DNA from: Arthrobacter sp. U41
GTDB lineage: Bacteria > Actinomycetota > Actinomycetes > Actinomycetales > Micrococcaceae
Length of the DNA stretch: 64,000 nucleotides
Assembly: GCF_001750145.1 (NCBI RefSeq)
Contig: NZ_CP015732.1
Location: 124,001 to 188,000 of the forward strand
Direction of reading: 5' to 3'
The notes below the pieces were generated by a model. It was not told the DNA's origin. It did no database searches and worked only from the letters and a program-made list of their open reading frames with translations. Position 1 is the stretch's first letter; the number at the start of each line of letters is the position of its first letter. The translations under genes and the position numbers were made by a program. Below are positions 46,942 to 58,208 of this stretch, one piece after another.

Positions 46942-47223
46942 CTAGCGGCGCTTGCCCTTACGGTCGTCCTTGACATGGCCGCGGAATGTCCGCGTGGGAG
47001 CGAATTCGCCGAGCTTGTGCCCGACCATCGACTCAGTGACAAACACGGGGATGTGCTTGCGTCCGTCGTGTACGGCGATCGTGTGGCCGAGCATGTCGGG
47101 GACGATCATCGAGCGGCGGGACCAGGTCTTGATGACGTTCTTGGTGCCCTTTTCGTTTTCCCTGGCTACCTTTACAAAGAGGTGCTGGTCAACGAAAGGA
47201 CCTTTTTTCAGGCTGCGTGGCAT
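46942..47223 (-). CDS. rpsS: 30S ribosomal protein S19
   Basis: Head protein in contact with S13, 93 residues: [36 protein letters not shown] and [17 protein letters not shown]. Confidence 0.97.
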   Translation of the reverse strand: MPRSLKKGPFVDQHLFVKVARENEKGTKNVIKTWSRRSMIVPDMLGHTIAVHDGRKHIPVFVTESMVGHKLGEFAPTRTFRGHVKDDRKGKRR

Positions 47224-47235
47224 GTGTCCAGGCTC

Positions 47236-48075
47236 CTATCGCTTGTTCTTGCCAGTACGACGGCGACGAACAATAAGCTTGTCGCTCTCTTTGTTGGGAC
47301 GGCGGGTGCGGCCTTCGCGCTTACCGTTCGGGTTGACGGGGTGACGTCCACCGGACGTCTTACCCTCGCCACCACCGTGGGGGTGATCGACCGGGTTCAT
47401 GGCGACACCACGGACGGTCGGGCGAACGCCCTTCCAGCGCATACGGCCGGCCTTACCCCAGTTGATGTTCGACTGCTCGGCGTTGCCGACCTCGCCGACG
47501 GTTGCGCGGCAGCGCACGTCAACGTTGCGGATTTCGCCGGAAGGCAGACGCAGCTGGGCGAAGCGGCCTTCCTTAGCAACGAGCTGGATCGATGCGCCGG
47601 CGGAGCGGCCCATCTTGGCGCCGCCACCCGGACGCAGTTCAACTGCGTGGATAACGGTACCGACCGGGATGTTGCGCAGCGGAAGGTTGTTGCCGGGCTT
47701 GATATCAGCGTCGGCACCTGCCTCTACGGTGTCACCCTGGGACAGCTTGTTCGGGGCAATGATGTACCGCTTGGTGCCATCAATGTAGTGGAGGAGGGCG
47801 ATGCGAGCCGTGCGGTTCGGATCGTACTCGATTTCGGCAACGCGGGCGTTGACGCCGTCTTTGTCGTGGCGACGGAAGTCGATTAGACGGTACTGGCGCT
47901 TGTGGCCACCACCCTTGTGACGGGTCGTGATCTTACCGGTGTTGTTACGGCCACCCTTTTTCGGGAGGGGACGTACCAACGACTTTTCCGGCGTCGACCG
48001 CGTGATTTCAGTGAAGTCCGCTACGCTCGAGCCGCGACGGCCCGGGGTAGTCGGCTTATATTTACGGATTCCCAT
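47236..48075 (-). CDS. rplB: 50S ribosomal protein L2
   Basis: Conserved protein near the peptidyl-transferase centre. The 279-residue product starts [16 protein letters not shown] and carries [40 protein letters not shown] contains the conserved His of the catalytic region. Confidence 0.97.
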   Translation of the reverse strand: MGIRKYKPTTPGRRGSSVADFTEITRSTPEKSLVRPLPKKGGRNNTGKITTRHKGGGHKRQYRLIDFRRHDKDGVNARVAEIEYDPNRTARIALLHYIDGTKRYIIAPNKLSQGDTVEAGADADIKPGNNLPLRNIPVGTVIHAVELRPGGGAKMGRSAGASIQLVAKEGRFAQLRLPSGEIRNVDVRCRATVGEVGNAEQSNINWGKAGRMRWKGVRPTVRGVAMNPVDHPHGGGEGKTSGGRHPVNPNGKREGRTRRPNKESDKLIVRRRRTGKNKR

Positions 48076-48104
48076 AATTTATTTCCTCGTTAAAGTGGTC
48101 TCCG

Positions 48105-48410
48105 CTACGAGAGCGGACCGCCGAAGATGTCGATCGTGCCTTCTTTGAGGCTCACAATTGCACGCTTGGTGTTCTTGCGGGTACCCCATCCGAATTTGGT
48201 CCGCTTGCGCTTACCGGCACGGTTGATGGTGTTGATCGAGTCGACCTTGACGGAGAAGATTTTCTCCACGGCCAGCTTGATCTCGGTCTTGTTCGAGCGG
48301 GGGTCCACCAGGAAGGTGTACTTTCCCTCATCGATCAGGCCGTAGCTCTTTTCCGAAACGACGGGTGCAAGCACGACGTCGCGCGGGTCCTTGAGGGTGG
48401 CTGCACTCAC
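48105..48410 (-). CDS. rplW: 50S ribosomal protein L23
   Basis: Tunnel-exit docking site for trigger factor and SRP, 101 residues: [20 protein letters not shown] and [20 protein letters not shown]. It overlaps rplD by 4 nt. Confidence 0.97.
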   Translation of the reverse strand: MSAATLKDPRDVVLAPVVSEKSYGLIDEGKYTFLVDPRSNKTEIKLAVEKIFSVKVDSINTINRAGKRKRTKFGWGTRKNTKRAIVSLKEGTIDIFGGPLS

Positions 48411-49030
48411 TTGGCATCCTCCTGGTTCTTTGCCACTGCCCGGTCAGCAACGAATGCTTCGTAGGCAGCCTTGGTGAAGACAACGTCATCGGAGACGAGA
48501 ACGTCGTAGGTGTTCAGCTGGTCTGCGTACAGAACGTGAACATCAGTGAGGTTGCGCACGGAAAGTGCAGCAACATCGTTGGCGCGCTCGATGACGACGA
48601 GCAGGTTCTTCCGCTCGGAGACACCCCGCAGAGTTGCCAGTGCGGCGCTGGAGGACGGCTTGGTGCCGGCTACCAGTTCAGCAACAACGTGGATGCGGCC
48701 GTTACGGGCGCGGTCAGAGAGAGCGCCGCGCAGTGCAGCAGCAATCATCTTCTTGGGGGTGCGCTGGCTGTAGTCACGCGGCGTGGGGCCGTGGACAACG
48801 CCACCACCGGTCATGTGAGGAGCACGGATTGAACCCTGACGGGCGCGGCCGGTGCCCTTCTGCTTGAACGGCTTGCGACCTGCACCGGAAACTTCGGCGC
48901 GGGTCTTGGTCTTGTGGGTTCCCTGGCGAGCAGCAGCGAGCTGGGCAACGACGACCTGGTGCAGCAGCGGCACGTTGGTCTGTACGTCGAAGATCTCTGC
49001 AGGCAGGTCAACCTTGACAGTGCTAGTCAT
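48407..49030 (-). CDS. rplD: 50S ribosomal protein L4
   Basis: Exit-tunnel protein, which in other bacteria also controls S10 operon transcription. The 207-residue product has [20 protein letters not shown] and [19 protein letters not shown]. It starts 4 nt after rplC. Confidence 0.97.
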   Translation of the reverse strand: MTSTVKVDLPAEIFDVQTNVPLLHQVVVAQLAAARQGTHKTKTRAEVSGAGRKPFKQKGTGRARQGSIRAPHMTGGGVVHGPTPRDYSQRTPKKMIAAALRGALSDRARNGRIHVVAELVAGTKPSSSAALATLRGVSERKNLLVVIERANDVAALSVRNLTDVHVLYADQLNTYDVLVSDDVVFTKAAYEAFVADRAVAKNQEDAK

Positions 49031-49034
49031 TGAA

Positions 49035-49685
49035 CTAGGCTCCCTTCACGGCGGTGCGTACGAGTACGACCTGGCCGCGGGCGCCGGGGACGGCGCCCTT
49101 GATCAGGAGCAGCGACTTCTCGACGTCAACCGCGTGGACCGTGAGGTTCAGCGTGGTGTGACGAACGGCGCCCATGCGGCCGGCCATTTTCATGCCCTTG
49201 AAGACGCGGCTCGGGGTGGATGCGCCACCGATTGAACCGGGCTTACGGTGGTTCTTGTGAGCACCGTGGGAAGCTCCAACGCCGTGGAAGCCGTGACGCT
49301 TCATAACACCGGCGAAGCCCTTACCCTTGGTGGTGCCAACGACGTCGATCTTCTGGCCGGCTTCGAAGAGCTCTACGGAGAGCTCCTGGCCCAGCTCGTA
49401 AGAGTCAGCATCTGCAGTGCGCAGTTCGACGACGTGGCGGCGAGGCGTGACGCCTGCCTTTTCAAAGTGACCAGCCAGCGGCTTGGTGACCTTGCGGGGA
49501 TCGATCTGGCCGTAGCCGATCTGAACGGCGACATAGCCATCAGTGGCTGCATTGCGCAGCTGCGTGATGACGTTCGAGTCAGCCTGGACCACAGTGACGG
49601 GGATGAGCTTGTTGTTCTCGTCCCAGACCTGGGTCATGCCGAGCTTCGTGCCCAGCAGGCCCTTTACGTTACGGGTTGCGGTCAT
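49035..49685 (-). CDS. rplC: 50S ribosomal protein L3
   Basis: Early-assembly protein reaching the peptidyl-transferase centre. The 216-residue product has [19 protein letters not shown] and [20 protein letters not shown], followed by [20 protein letters not shown]. Confidence 0.97.
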   Translation of the reverse strand: MTATRNVKGLLGTKLGMTQVWDENNKLIPVTVVQADSNVITQLRNAATDGYVAVQIGYGQIDPRKVTKPLAGHFEKAGVTPRRHVVELRTADADSYELGQELSVELFEAGQKIDVVGTTKGKGFAGVMKRHGFHGVGASHGAHKNHRKPGSIGGASTPSRVFKGMKMAGRMGAVRHTTLNLTVHAVDVEKSLLLIKGAVPGARGQVVLVRTAVKGA

Positions 49686-49702
49686 AGTCTCTCAGCACCT
49701 CC

Positions 49703-50011
49703 CTACAGCTTGATTTCGATGTTCACGTCGGCCGGCAGGTCGAGACGCATAAGCGAATCAACAGCCTTCGGCGTGGGGTCGATGATGTCGATAAGACGCT
49801 TGTGAGTACGCATTTCGAAGTGCTCACGGCTGTCCTTGTACTTGTGCGGAGAGCGGATGACGCAGTAGATGTTCTTCTCCGTCGGCAGCGGCACAGGGCC
49901 AACTACCGTGGCGCCTGCGCGCGTGACCGTCTCAACGATCTTCCGTGCTGAAGAGTCAATAACCTCGTGGTCGTATGACTTCAGCCGGATGCGGATTTTT
50001 TGTCCCGCCAT
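49703..50011 (-). CDS. rpsJ: 30S ribosomal protein S10
   Basis: Small-subunit head protein and transcription-coupling partner NusE. The start is [19 protein letters not shown], giving 102 residues; 22 upstream codons in the open frame are not part of the protein. [20 protein letters not shown] is characteristic. It is the first gene of the S10 unit. Confidence 0.97.
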   Translation of the reverse strand: MAGQKIRIRLKSYDHEVIDSSARKIVETVTRAGATVVGPVPLPTEKNIYCVIRSPHKYKDSREHFEMRTHKRLIDIIDPTPKAVDSLMRLDLPADVNIEIKL

Positions 50012-50474
50012 GTCGCCTGACTCTCTTTCGTTAGTGCTGCTCCAGTGAGGGCTGCTCTGTTTACTTGCGTGTTGCATGTGGCTGCCGAAGCAATTGAAGT
50101 CGTAACTACCACCCGCCGCACAAGCTGAATCCGGAAAATTCCGGGTTCCTCAACCTGTCGGCGTAACCGACCCCCGCGGTCGGGCGTGTCGCGCTTTTCA
50201 ACGCGTACTCGTCCGCAGTTCCATGGGGAGTGGGTTATGTTTGGTCTCCTACTTGGACCCTGACACCCGGCATTATCCGGATCGGGACGCGAAGGAGCGC
50301 TTGAACAACTCATCTAGTATGCCGGAATAAACGGGCAGAAGCGAATCAGCGGCCATGTGGGGCCGCGCCGCCGCCACTGCCCGCCCGGCCAGGTCACCAT
50401 GCACGGCACGGACGACGGCGGGACGGCCCGTTCCGCTCATTGCCTTCTGCCGGCGGCGTGGGGATGATAGGGAC
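50012..50474 (-). promoter_or_regulatory. Divergent region between rpsJ and the beta-glucosidase gene
   Basis: These 463 bp carry no convincing gene; a plus-strand open frame here reads into the glycosidase but is Arg-rich and unconserved. The S10 promoter must lie here on the minus strand, yet no -35/-10 pair stands out. CCGGAA-AA-TTCCGG at 50131-50144 is a perfect small palindrome and a possible regulator site. Confidence 0.3.
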
Positions 50475-51902
50475 ATGACTGTGCAGGACGCTGTAGCAGT
50501 TCAGGCCCTTGCAGCGCGCCTGAGCCCGGATTTCCAGCTGGGGGTTGCCTCCGCCGCGTTCCAGATCGAGGGCTCCCTCGCGGCCGGCGGCCGCGGCCCC
50601 TCCGGCTGGGACGCCTTTGTCGAGAAACCCGGCAGCATCCGGGACGGCCACTCCCCCGCCGTCGCCTGCGACCACTACAACCGCACGCCCGAAGACATCG
50701 AACTCATGCGCGCGCTCGGCATCGACTCCTACCGCTTCTCCATCTCCTGGCCGCGGATCCAGCCTGACGGCACCGGGCCGTTCAACAGCGAGGGACTCGA
50801 TTTCTACGACCGGCTCATAGACCAGCTGCTCGAGGCCGGCATCTCACCGATGGCCACCCTGTACCACTGGGACACCCCCCTGCCGCTGGAGCACCGCGGC
50901 GGCTGGTTGAACCGTTCCACGGCGGAACGCTTCGCCGCCTACAGCGCGGCGGCCGCCCGGCGCTTCGGAGACCGCGTGGCCCAGTGGGTGACGCTGAACG
51001 AACCGGTGTCGGTGACGCTCAACGGCTATGCGCTGGGCGTCCATGCCCCGGGCCACGACCTGCTCTTCGATGCCCTGCCCTCGGTCCACCACCAGCTCCT
51101 GGGCCACGGCCTTGCCGTGCAGGCGCTGCGTGCGGAGGGGGTCACCGGCGCCGTCGGCGTCACCAACCTGCATTCCCCGGTACGGCCCGCCTCCCGCTCG
51201 GTGACGGACCGGTTCCTGGCCAACATCTTCGACCTCGTCCTGAACCGTGTCTATGCGGACCCCATCCTCCTGGGCCGGTATCCGAAGGTGCCACTGATCG
51301 CGAAGCCCTGGTTCCGCTCGCTGGGCCGGATTTCGGACGCCGACCTGCGGAACATCCACCAGCCCCTCGACTTCTACGGGCTGAACTACTACTACCCCGT
51401 GAAGGTCGCGACCGGAGCCGGCCCGGGCGAAAGCCCCGTCGGCACCGCGGACGCGATGCTGAAGATGCCGTTCCACATGGCAGCATTCCCGGAGTACGCG
51501 ACCACCGGTTTCGGCTGGCCGGTGGCACCGGACCACCTCGGACCGCTGCTCCGCGAGCTGAAGGACAGGTACGCCGGAGCGCTGCCTCCGCTGTACATCA
51601 CCGAGAGCGGGGCCAGCTTCCCCGAGCCCGACCACGTGTCCGGGCCCATCGCTGATACGGAACGGATCAGCTACATCGCATCCCATCTGGGCCATGCCCT
51701 GGACGCCACGGCGCCCGGCGGCATCGCCGAGGATGTCGAACTGCTGGGCTACTACGTCTGGACCCTGATGGACAACTTCGAATGGGCGGCCGGCTACTCC
51801 CAGCGCTTCGGTCTGGTCCATGTGGATTTCGACACCCAGACACGCACGCCCAAGGATTCGTACTACTGGTACCAGGCGCTCAGCCGGGCGCGGAAGGCCT
51901 GA
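50475..51902 (+). CDS. GH1 family beta-glucosidase
   Basis: Retaining glycosidase predicted to release glucose or galactose from beta-linked oligosaccharides in the cytoplasm (no signal peptide). The 475-residue protein has FQLGVASAAFQIEGS near the start, the acid/base Glu176 in TLNEP and the nucleophile Glu377 in YITESGA. WTLMDNFEWAAGYSQRFGL completes the active site. Start at the ATG 50475; 40 upstream codons are Arg-rich and not family-like. No regulator or transporter is adjacent; the only sugar importer in the window is 14 kb away. Confidence 0.94.
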   Translation: MTVQDAVAVQALAARLSPDFQLGVASAAFQIEGSLAAGGRGPSGWDAFVEKPGSIRDGHSPAVACDHYNRTPEDIELMRALGIDSYRFSISWPRIQPDGTGPFNSEGLDFYDRLIDQLLEAGISPMATLYHWDTPLPLEHRGGWLNRSTAERFAAYSAAAARRFGDRVAQWVTLNEPVSVTLNGYALGVHAPGHDLLFDALPSVHHQLLGHGLAVQALRAEGVTGAVGVTNLHSPVRPASRSVTDRFLANIFDLVLNRVYADPILLGRYPKVPLIAKPWFRSLGRISDADLRNIHQPLDFYGLNYYYPVKVATGAGPGESPVGTADAMLKMPFHMAAFPEYATTGFGWPVAPDHLGPLLRELKDRYAGALPPLYITESGASFPEPDHVSGPIADTERISYIASHLGHALDATAPGGIAEDVELLGYYVWTLMDNFEWAAGYSQRFGLVHVDFDTQTRTPKDSYYWYQALSRARKA

Positions 51903-51955
51903 GCCTGCGGGTGCTCGAACCCTGGCCGGGTCCGGAGGCCGGCGTGGGCGTCCGG

Positions 51956-52081
51956 CTATTTCTCCCGGTTCGCCCGGTTGATGCGCTTCGCCCGGTCAAT
52001 CTCGTCACGGAAGTGCTTCTTGGCCCAAAAAACACCGGCGACGACGGCAACGGCCACCAACAGGAAAATTAACCAGCTCAC
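51956..52081 (-). CDS. Small membrane protein, 41 residues
   Basis: Reads MSWLIFLLVAVAVVAGVFWA, then KKHFRDEIDRAKRINRANRE and a final Lys, from a GTG preceded by GGGAGCTCACA. One hydrophobic helix fills residues 3-20 and a strongly charged helix follows, so the C-terminus should face the cytoplasm. It lies 47 nt downstream of the large membrane protein gene on the same strand and may be in its operon. I do not recognise a family. Too short for usual ORF cut-offs. Confidence 0.6.
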   Translation of the reverse strand: MSWLIFLLVAVAVVAGVFWAKKHFRDEIDRAKRINRANREK

Positions 52082-52128
52082 TGTGAGCTCCCTTCGTTGG
52101 GTGCAACGATATCAGCGCCCGGCCCCCG

Positions 52129-55100
52129 TCAACTATGGTCCGCCGGCTCACGGTGTGGTGCCGGCTCGTCAGCCACGGGCTTGCTGCGGTTCAGCCTCCA
52201 GACCGCCAGCACGATGAGGGCCGCGGCAATGAGGGCCAGCAGCGCGAAGGTGTACTGACGCATCGCCCACATGATGCACACCGCCACTCCTGCCGCACCC
52301 CACCAGACAAACAACCGTTCGCCGAAGGCCAGCCCGGCCATGAGCACCACGGCCATCAGCGCCAGGACCCACAGTTGCTGCACCGCATCACCGCCGAGGA
52401 TGATCCCCAGCCCGGACAGCGTCAGCAGCCCGGCGGCGCCGGACAACAGCACCTGCCCTGCCCTGCGGTGTCCCGCCCCGCGGGTCCCGGACGCCAGGCG
52501 AAGGGCACCGAGCACCCCGGCCAGAACCACATACCACTGCAGCGCCCAGAACACATCGGGCCACTCGGAGCCTGCCTTGAGTCCGGTGAACAGCACCGCG
52601 CGCTGCACCGCCGCCGTCGTGGCGAAAAGGCCCAGTTCCGCGCCGGCCCTGCGGGCTCTCGCCGGCGCTTCGGCGCAGCAGACCGCGGCGGTGGCGGCCA
52701 CGAGCGCGGCTCCGGCCCAGGCCGTCGCTGCCCACCACAGCCCGGCGGCCGCGGCGAGGCCAAGACCCAGGACCGCTGCCAACACCAACGACCAGCGGCG
52801 GACCGGATCGGGAGCCAGCGGTTCGCGGCGCAGCCACCGGACCGCATACAGTGCTGCCGCCGCCGGGGCGCAGCCCGCAAGCCATGGAAGGTAGCTGCCC
52901 CGGGCGCCCGGCACGACGTCCAGCAGCACGGACGCTGACAGCGTGGCACCGGACAGGACCGCCGCCACGGCCGGCACGTAAAGCACCGGCCACCTTTCCA
53001 GGTGTGACGCCGCGAAACAGACCGCCGCCAGCACCAGGACCGACGCCCCGGTCAGCCAGTTCGCGGCGCGCGGGGCCAGCACCAGGGCGGTCAGGACGAA
53101 AGCGCCGGAAGCCGCCAGCCAGAGCCAGCGTTCGACGTCGGCCCACGCGTTCCGCCGGAAACGCAGGCCCGCGGCGGTGGCGGCCAGCGACAGCACGAGC
53201 AGCATCACCACGACCCCGTCGTGGCTGAGGACCGGCCGGTCCAGCAGTCCGCCGGCTGAGGCGCCGCCGTCGAACTGCACCAGCGGCCCCAGCGCCACGG
53301 TGCCGAACACGGCGGCATAGACCGTCAGGTAGGCCGCCCCGCGGGCCGCAAACACCCGGCTGGCCACGGCTGCGGAGACCAGCAGCAGGGCCGCGTGCAG
53401 CAGGATGACCCAGCGGCCGCCGTCGTCGGGCGCTGCCGCCAGGTAACCGAGCGGTAGCACTGTCTGGGCGGCAATCGTGATCCATACCGCCGCCTGCTGG
53501 AACGGGACGTCCGGCAGGCGGTGCCGCATGAGCCAGCGGATCACGTGCTGGGCGGCAAGGACCAGCCCGAGGGTCACCGAGACGGCGGTGGCCGAGACCG
53601 TCACGTCGTAGCTCAGGACGAGCGCCAGGGCCAGGGTCAGCACCCGGACGGATGCGAAGTAGACGCCCTTGGCCGTGCGCGAGGCGGAGGCCACCACCAT
53701 CGCGGCGCTGAAGACGGCAAAGATGCCCAGCACCAGCTCGACGTCGAGCGCCGAACCCGCACGGGCCAGCAGCAGCACCGCCAGAGACGCCGGGGCAAAC
53801 ACCGCCGTGCGCGGGCGGGCTCGCAGCACCAGCCCCGCCGCCGCCGCGCCGAGGGCGATTACGGCGACGGCCGCGGTCAGCTGCCAAATCCCGGCCGGCT
53901 GCTGCTGGAGGCCGGACGCCGTGAGACCGGCCAGTGCGACGGCCTGCAGCATCAGCACTGCGGCGGCGTCGGCGACCACGCCGTCGGGAGCCCGGCGCCT
54001 GAGCTCGGCCAGCAGGGGGAACGCCAGCTGCAGGCCCAGTACCAGCACCGCCAGTGAAGCACCCATGAGTTCCTCGCCGCCGATCATCAGCGGACCGGTC
54101 TCCTGCCGCAGCTGCTGGAAACCCGTCAGGGCCAGGACGGTGCCGGTCCCCCGGGCCATCCACCAGTAGCTCCACCGCTGCTGCAGGGCACCGCGGCGCA
54201 GCGCCGTTGCCACGAGGTAGAGCACCGTCAGGGCCAGGCCGATGTTGGCGCTCCTGAGCGAGCTGCCGGTGAGTGCCAGGCCGGCCAGCGCCGCCGCCAT
54301 GCCCAGGGGCAGCAGCTCGCGGACACCGGACCGCCAGGGAGTCCCTGCCGCAGCCTTACCGGACAGGGCCCAGCCGATGCCCAGGGCGACGAGGAGCTGC
54401 AGCACGATCGCGGCGCCGGTGAGGGCCCTCCCCGGCGTGTCGTCCACGACGGCCAGCGCAGCGAGGACGGGGAGTGCTGCCAGGGAGAAGGCCGCCAGGC
54501 TCGCGTCCGGGGCCAGCGACGGCACGCCCGCCCGGACCAGGGCTGCCGTGGCGAGCTGCTGCGCCACGAGGGCCAGCAGGAAGGCGGAGAGCACCGGAAC
54601 GGACCCGGCACCGCCGCCCGTCACGGCCGCGGCTACCGCGGGAACAGCCAGCGTGGCTGCGATGCGGGCGGCGAGCACGAACTGCCGGCGCAGGCGCTCC
54701 GCCGGGGGCAGGGAGCGCACGGCCCAGAACACCGCGACCAGCAACAGGAACACGGCCGGGCCCCAGACGCCGGCGCGGCCACCGAACGCCGCAGCCACCA
54801 GAAGGGCGGCCACGGGGGCCGCTTCCGCCATCCCTTCCAGTCCCACGGCGAGGGCCATGCCGGTGAGCAGGGCCAGCAGCAGCGGCAGCCACACCGGGAT
54901 GTCGGCAGTGGGGGCGATGGCGGGGTCGACGGCGGCAGTGAACAGGGTGGCCGCGCCCCACAGCAGGGTTAGGAGCAGTTGCAGTCCGAAGGTGCCGAGT
55001 GCGTCCGCCCGCCGGCGGCCGGCGGGCCCCAGCAGTGTGGCCGGAACCACCGTCAGTCCGGACGCCAGCAGCACGGACTGGAGGGCTGCCAGCACGAGGG

Positions 55101-56301
55101 CGGTCAGCACCATCCACGGCAGGCTGTCGCTCGACGCCCAGACCGCGGCCGCCGCGGCCACGGTAAGACTGACCCGCGCGCCGTAGTACTGGCCGACCCG
55201 GAACCGGCTCTGTGGGAGCGCCGCCATCAGAGCGAAGTACGTTCCACACAGGAACATCATGAACGCGTACTCGCCCCTGCCGAGCAGCATCGGAAGGAAG
55301 GTCGCACCGGCTGCGACGGCGGGGACCACGAACGGGTGCAGGTCCATCAGCGGTTTGACGAACACCGACGGCATCCAGCGCGGACGCGTCAGCGCCAGCA
55401 CGGTCAGGACCACCGCGATGGCGATCAGCGCCGCGAAGTACCAGAGCACGGCTCCGCCCACGACCGAAATCCCGGACCACGCCGTCGACACGACAAAGGT
55501 CAGGGACAGGTGGGCGAGAACCCTGCTGTCCATCCGGACGGCGGCGGCAACGTAGGCCACGGTGCCGATGAACGAGGTGACCAGCCAGGCGGCGGGTCCG
55601 TCGGGCAGGGTGAAGTTGTACATGGCGAGGCCGGCCACCGGGATCAGGGCCAGGCCGGTTCCGGCGAAGGCTACGGCGGCCGGCCGGAGCCGCGGGGCCC
55701 TCGCATGCAGGACCAGACCGCCGGCATAGAACAGCGCGGTGATGGCGACAACGCCGGCGAAGCGGAGGACTGCCGGGAGGCCGGTGCCGATGAACAGGGC
55801 ACCGGCAGCCACCAGCAGGAGGCTGGCGACGTAGAGGGTGATGTTGATGTTCTGCCGGTCCCGTTTCTCCTTCCGGGCAGCCCGCTCCGCGGCGGACTCT
55901 TGGCGGACAGCCGGACGCGGGGGCTGAGGCGGCGCAACGGACCACTGGACGGGCGGGGGCAGCGGTTGCGCCCGCGCCGGCTGCTGGGCCGGGGCGTGGG
56001 GCTGATACTGCCGGGGACCGACCGTCGGGGCGGGCGTGGGCCACGGCTGGGGCGCCGCCGGTTGGGGCGCCATCAGTTGGGGCGCCATCGGTTGGGGCGC
56101 TGCCGGTGCGGTCGGCTGATTGCGGGCAGCCTCGCCGTCCTTCCATCCCTGGACATGCCCCGCACGGAAGCCGGCCGCGAACGCGCCATCGACAGGATCA
56201 CTGGCACGCCGGCGTTCCTGGGCCCTCCCCCGTCGGACGCCGACTACGAGGGCAGCGGCCAACAGGAGTAGTACCAGCAAGGTCTGGACAACACCCGGCA
56301 T
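52129..56301 (-). CDS. Very large polytopic membrane protein, SCO7613-like
   Basis: A 1390-residue protein from an ATG preceded by AAGGA. An N-terminal helix (3-22) is followed by a Pro/Gln/Ala-rich segment (about 62-135) with repeated APQP units, then RKEKRDRQNINITLYVASLL, which opens a run of some thirty or more hydrophobic segments to the end. The RQNINITLYVASLLLVAAGA stretch resembles the actinobacterial SCO7613-type membrane proteins, from memory only. No catalytic motif is evident. Function is unknown; the length and many helices suggest a transporter-like or scaffold role, but nothing in the sequence decides it. Confidence 0.7.
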   Translation of the reverse strand: MPGVVQTLLVLLLLAAALVVGVRRGRAQERRRASDPVDGAFAAGFRAGHVQGWKDGEAARNQPTAPAAPQPMAPQLMAPQPAAPQPWPTPAPTVGPRQYQPHAPAQQPARAQPLPPPVQWSVAPPQPPRPAVRQESAAERAARKEKRDRQNINITLYVASLLLVAAGALFIGTGLPAVLRFAGVVAITALFYAGGLVLHARAPRLRPAAVAFAGTGLALIPVAGLAMYNFTLPDGPAAWLVTSFIGTVAYVAAAVRMDSRVLAHLSLTFVVSTAWSGISVVGGAVLWYFAALIAIAVVLTVLALTRPRWMPSVFVKPLMDLHPFVVPAVAAGATFLPMLLGRGEYAFMMFLCGTYFALMAALPQSRFRVGQYYGARVSLTVAAAAAVWASSDSLPWMVLTALVLAALQSVLLASGLTVVPATLLGPAGRRRADALGTFGLQLLLTLLWGAATLFTAAVDPAIAPTADIPVWLPLLLALLTGMALAVGLEGMAEAAPVAALLVAAAFGGRAGVWGPAVFLLLVAVFWAVRSLPPAERLRRQFVLAARIAATLAVPAVAAAVTGGGAGSVPVLSAFLLALVAQQLATAALVRAGVPSLAPDASLAAFSLAALPVLAALAVVDDTPGRALTGAAIVLQLLVALGIGWALSGKAAAGTPWRSGVRELLPLGMAAALAGLALTGSSLRSANIGLALTVLYLVATALRRGALQQRWSYWWMARGTGTVLALTGFQQLRQETGPLMIGGEELMGASLAVLVLGLQLAFPLLAELRRRAPDGVVADAAAVLMLQAVALAGLTASGLQQQPAGIWQLTAAVAVIALGAAAAGLVLRARPRTAVFAPASLAVLLLARAGSALDVELVLGIFAVFSAAMVVASASRTAKGVYFASVRVLTLALALVLSYDVTVSATAVSVTLGLVLAAQHVIRWLMRHRLPDVPFQQAAVWITIAAQTVLPLGYLAAAPDDGGRWVILLHAALLLVSAAVASRVFAARGAAYLTVYAAVFGTVALGPLVQFDGGASAGGLLDRPVLSHDGVVVMLLVLSLAATAAGLRFRRNAWADVERWLWLAASGAFVLTALVLAPRAANWLTGASVLVLAAVCFAASHLERWPVLYVPAVAAVLSGATLSASVLLDVVPGARGSYLPWLAGCAPAAAALYAVRWLRREPLAPDPVRRWSLVLAAVLGLGLAAAAGLWWAATAWAGAALVAATAAVCCAEAPARARRAGAELGLFATTAAVQRAVLFTGLKAGSEWPDVFWALQWYVVLAGVLGALRLASGTRGAGHRRAGQVLLSGAAGLLTLSGLGIILGGDAVQQLWVLALMAVVLMAGLAFGERLFVWWGAAGVAVCIMWAMRQYTFALLALIAAALIVLAVWRLNRSKPVADEPAPHREPADHS

Positions 56302-56450
56302 ACAGATCCTTCATGTCTCCGGCTGCCCGAACCCGCTCAGCCCCAAGTAAATCCAATGACTAGATGAAACCTACCACCGATGAGCGGTCAGCCGGGCAAG
56401 CTCCTAAGGTTGGACCCCACCCAGGGATCTCCCCGATCCCGCATGCCGGT

Positions 56451-56609
56451 CATTCGACGAAGATGGCCGCTTTGCGCGGCCTCATAGCGGCCGTTTGTGG
56501 CGAACGGGCGAAGGCGGCACGGCGGGTTCAAGCGGTCGTTGCAACACCCCCGAATGGACGAAGATGGCCGCCATGAACGCTCCAGTAGCGGCCATTTGCG
56601 GCGAATGGA
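56451..56609 (+). repeat. Two REP-like palindromic repeats
   Basis: Copies at 56451-56508 and 56552-56609, 101 bp apart, share GACGAAGATGGCCGC and a TAGCGGCC-TTTG-GGCGAA segment. Within each, ATGGCCGC pairs with GCGGCC-T to give a hairpin. The surrounding 56302-56680 region holds no gene. A related palindrome with the same ATGGCCG core lies at 58107-58150. Confidence 0.65.
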
Positions 56610-56680
56610 CGCACCCCGGTAAGGATTTTCACCAGGGACTTGGACCTGCAAAGCCGGTTGAGAAAGAACCGGCACAAAAG

Positions 56681-56712
56681 AACAGCCCCGCTGCGACTGC
56701 AGCGGGGCTGTT
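56681..56712 (-). terminator. Terminator after tuf
   Basis: AACAGCCCCGCTGC pairs with GCAGCGGGGCTGTT (14 bp) around GACT, followed by CTTTTG on the minus strand. It lies 64 nt after the tuf stop and ends the str operon. Confidence 0.9.
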
Positions 56713-56776
56713 CTTTGCTTCACGGGGGCCGTCAGACGGCCACCCCGATCAGTGATCTAACTCAGATCAGCAAGTA

Positions 56777-57967
<1,191 letters not shown>

Positions 57968-58106
57968 AGGTTCCTCCTAGAACGTTTTCAAATGACTTAC
58001 CCTTCGACCGCGCTTGTCGCGGCGAAACTTCAGTAAGTCTACTTGGGGGGCTTTGGATTGATGAAATTGCAGATTCAGGAACTAATACTAGTCCCACGAG
58101 TCTGTC

Positions 58107-58150
58107 GGTGCAGATGGCCGCCGGCCGGACCGGAACCGGCCATCTGCACC
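58107..58150 (-). repeat. Palindrome in the fusA-tuf gap
   Basis: GGTGCAGATGGCCG pairs with CGGCCATCTGCACC (14 bp) around a GC-rich centre that can pair further. It lacks a T run, so a simple terminator is unlikely. The ATGGCCG core recalls the REP-like repeats at 56451-56609. Confidence 0.6.
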
Positions 58151-58208
58151 AGGTGAATTTCCGGAACCGGAAACGCACCCGAGTTTGTTGCTGCGAGAGC
58201 CTTGGAGA

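Noticed and set aside
52135..52938. Plus-strand frames opposite the large membrane protein
   Set aside because: They are antisense, rich in Arg, Pro and Gln and show no motif; the minus-strand frame is continuous and hydrophobic as expected.
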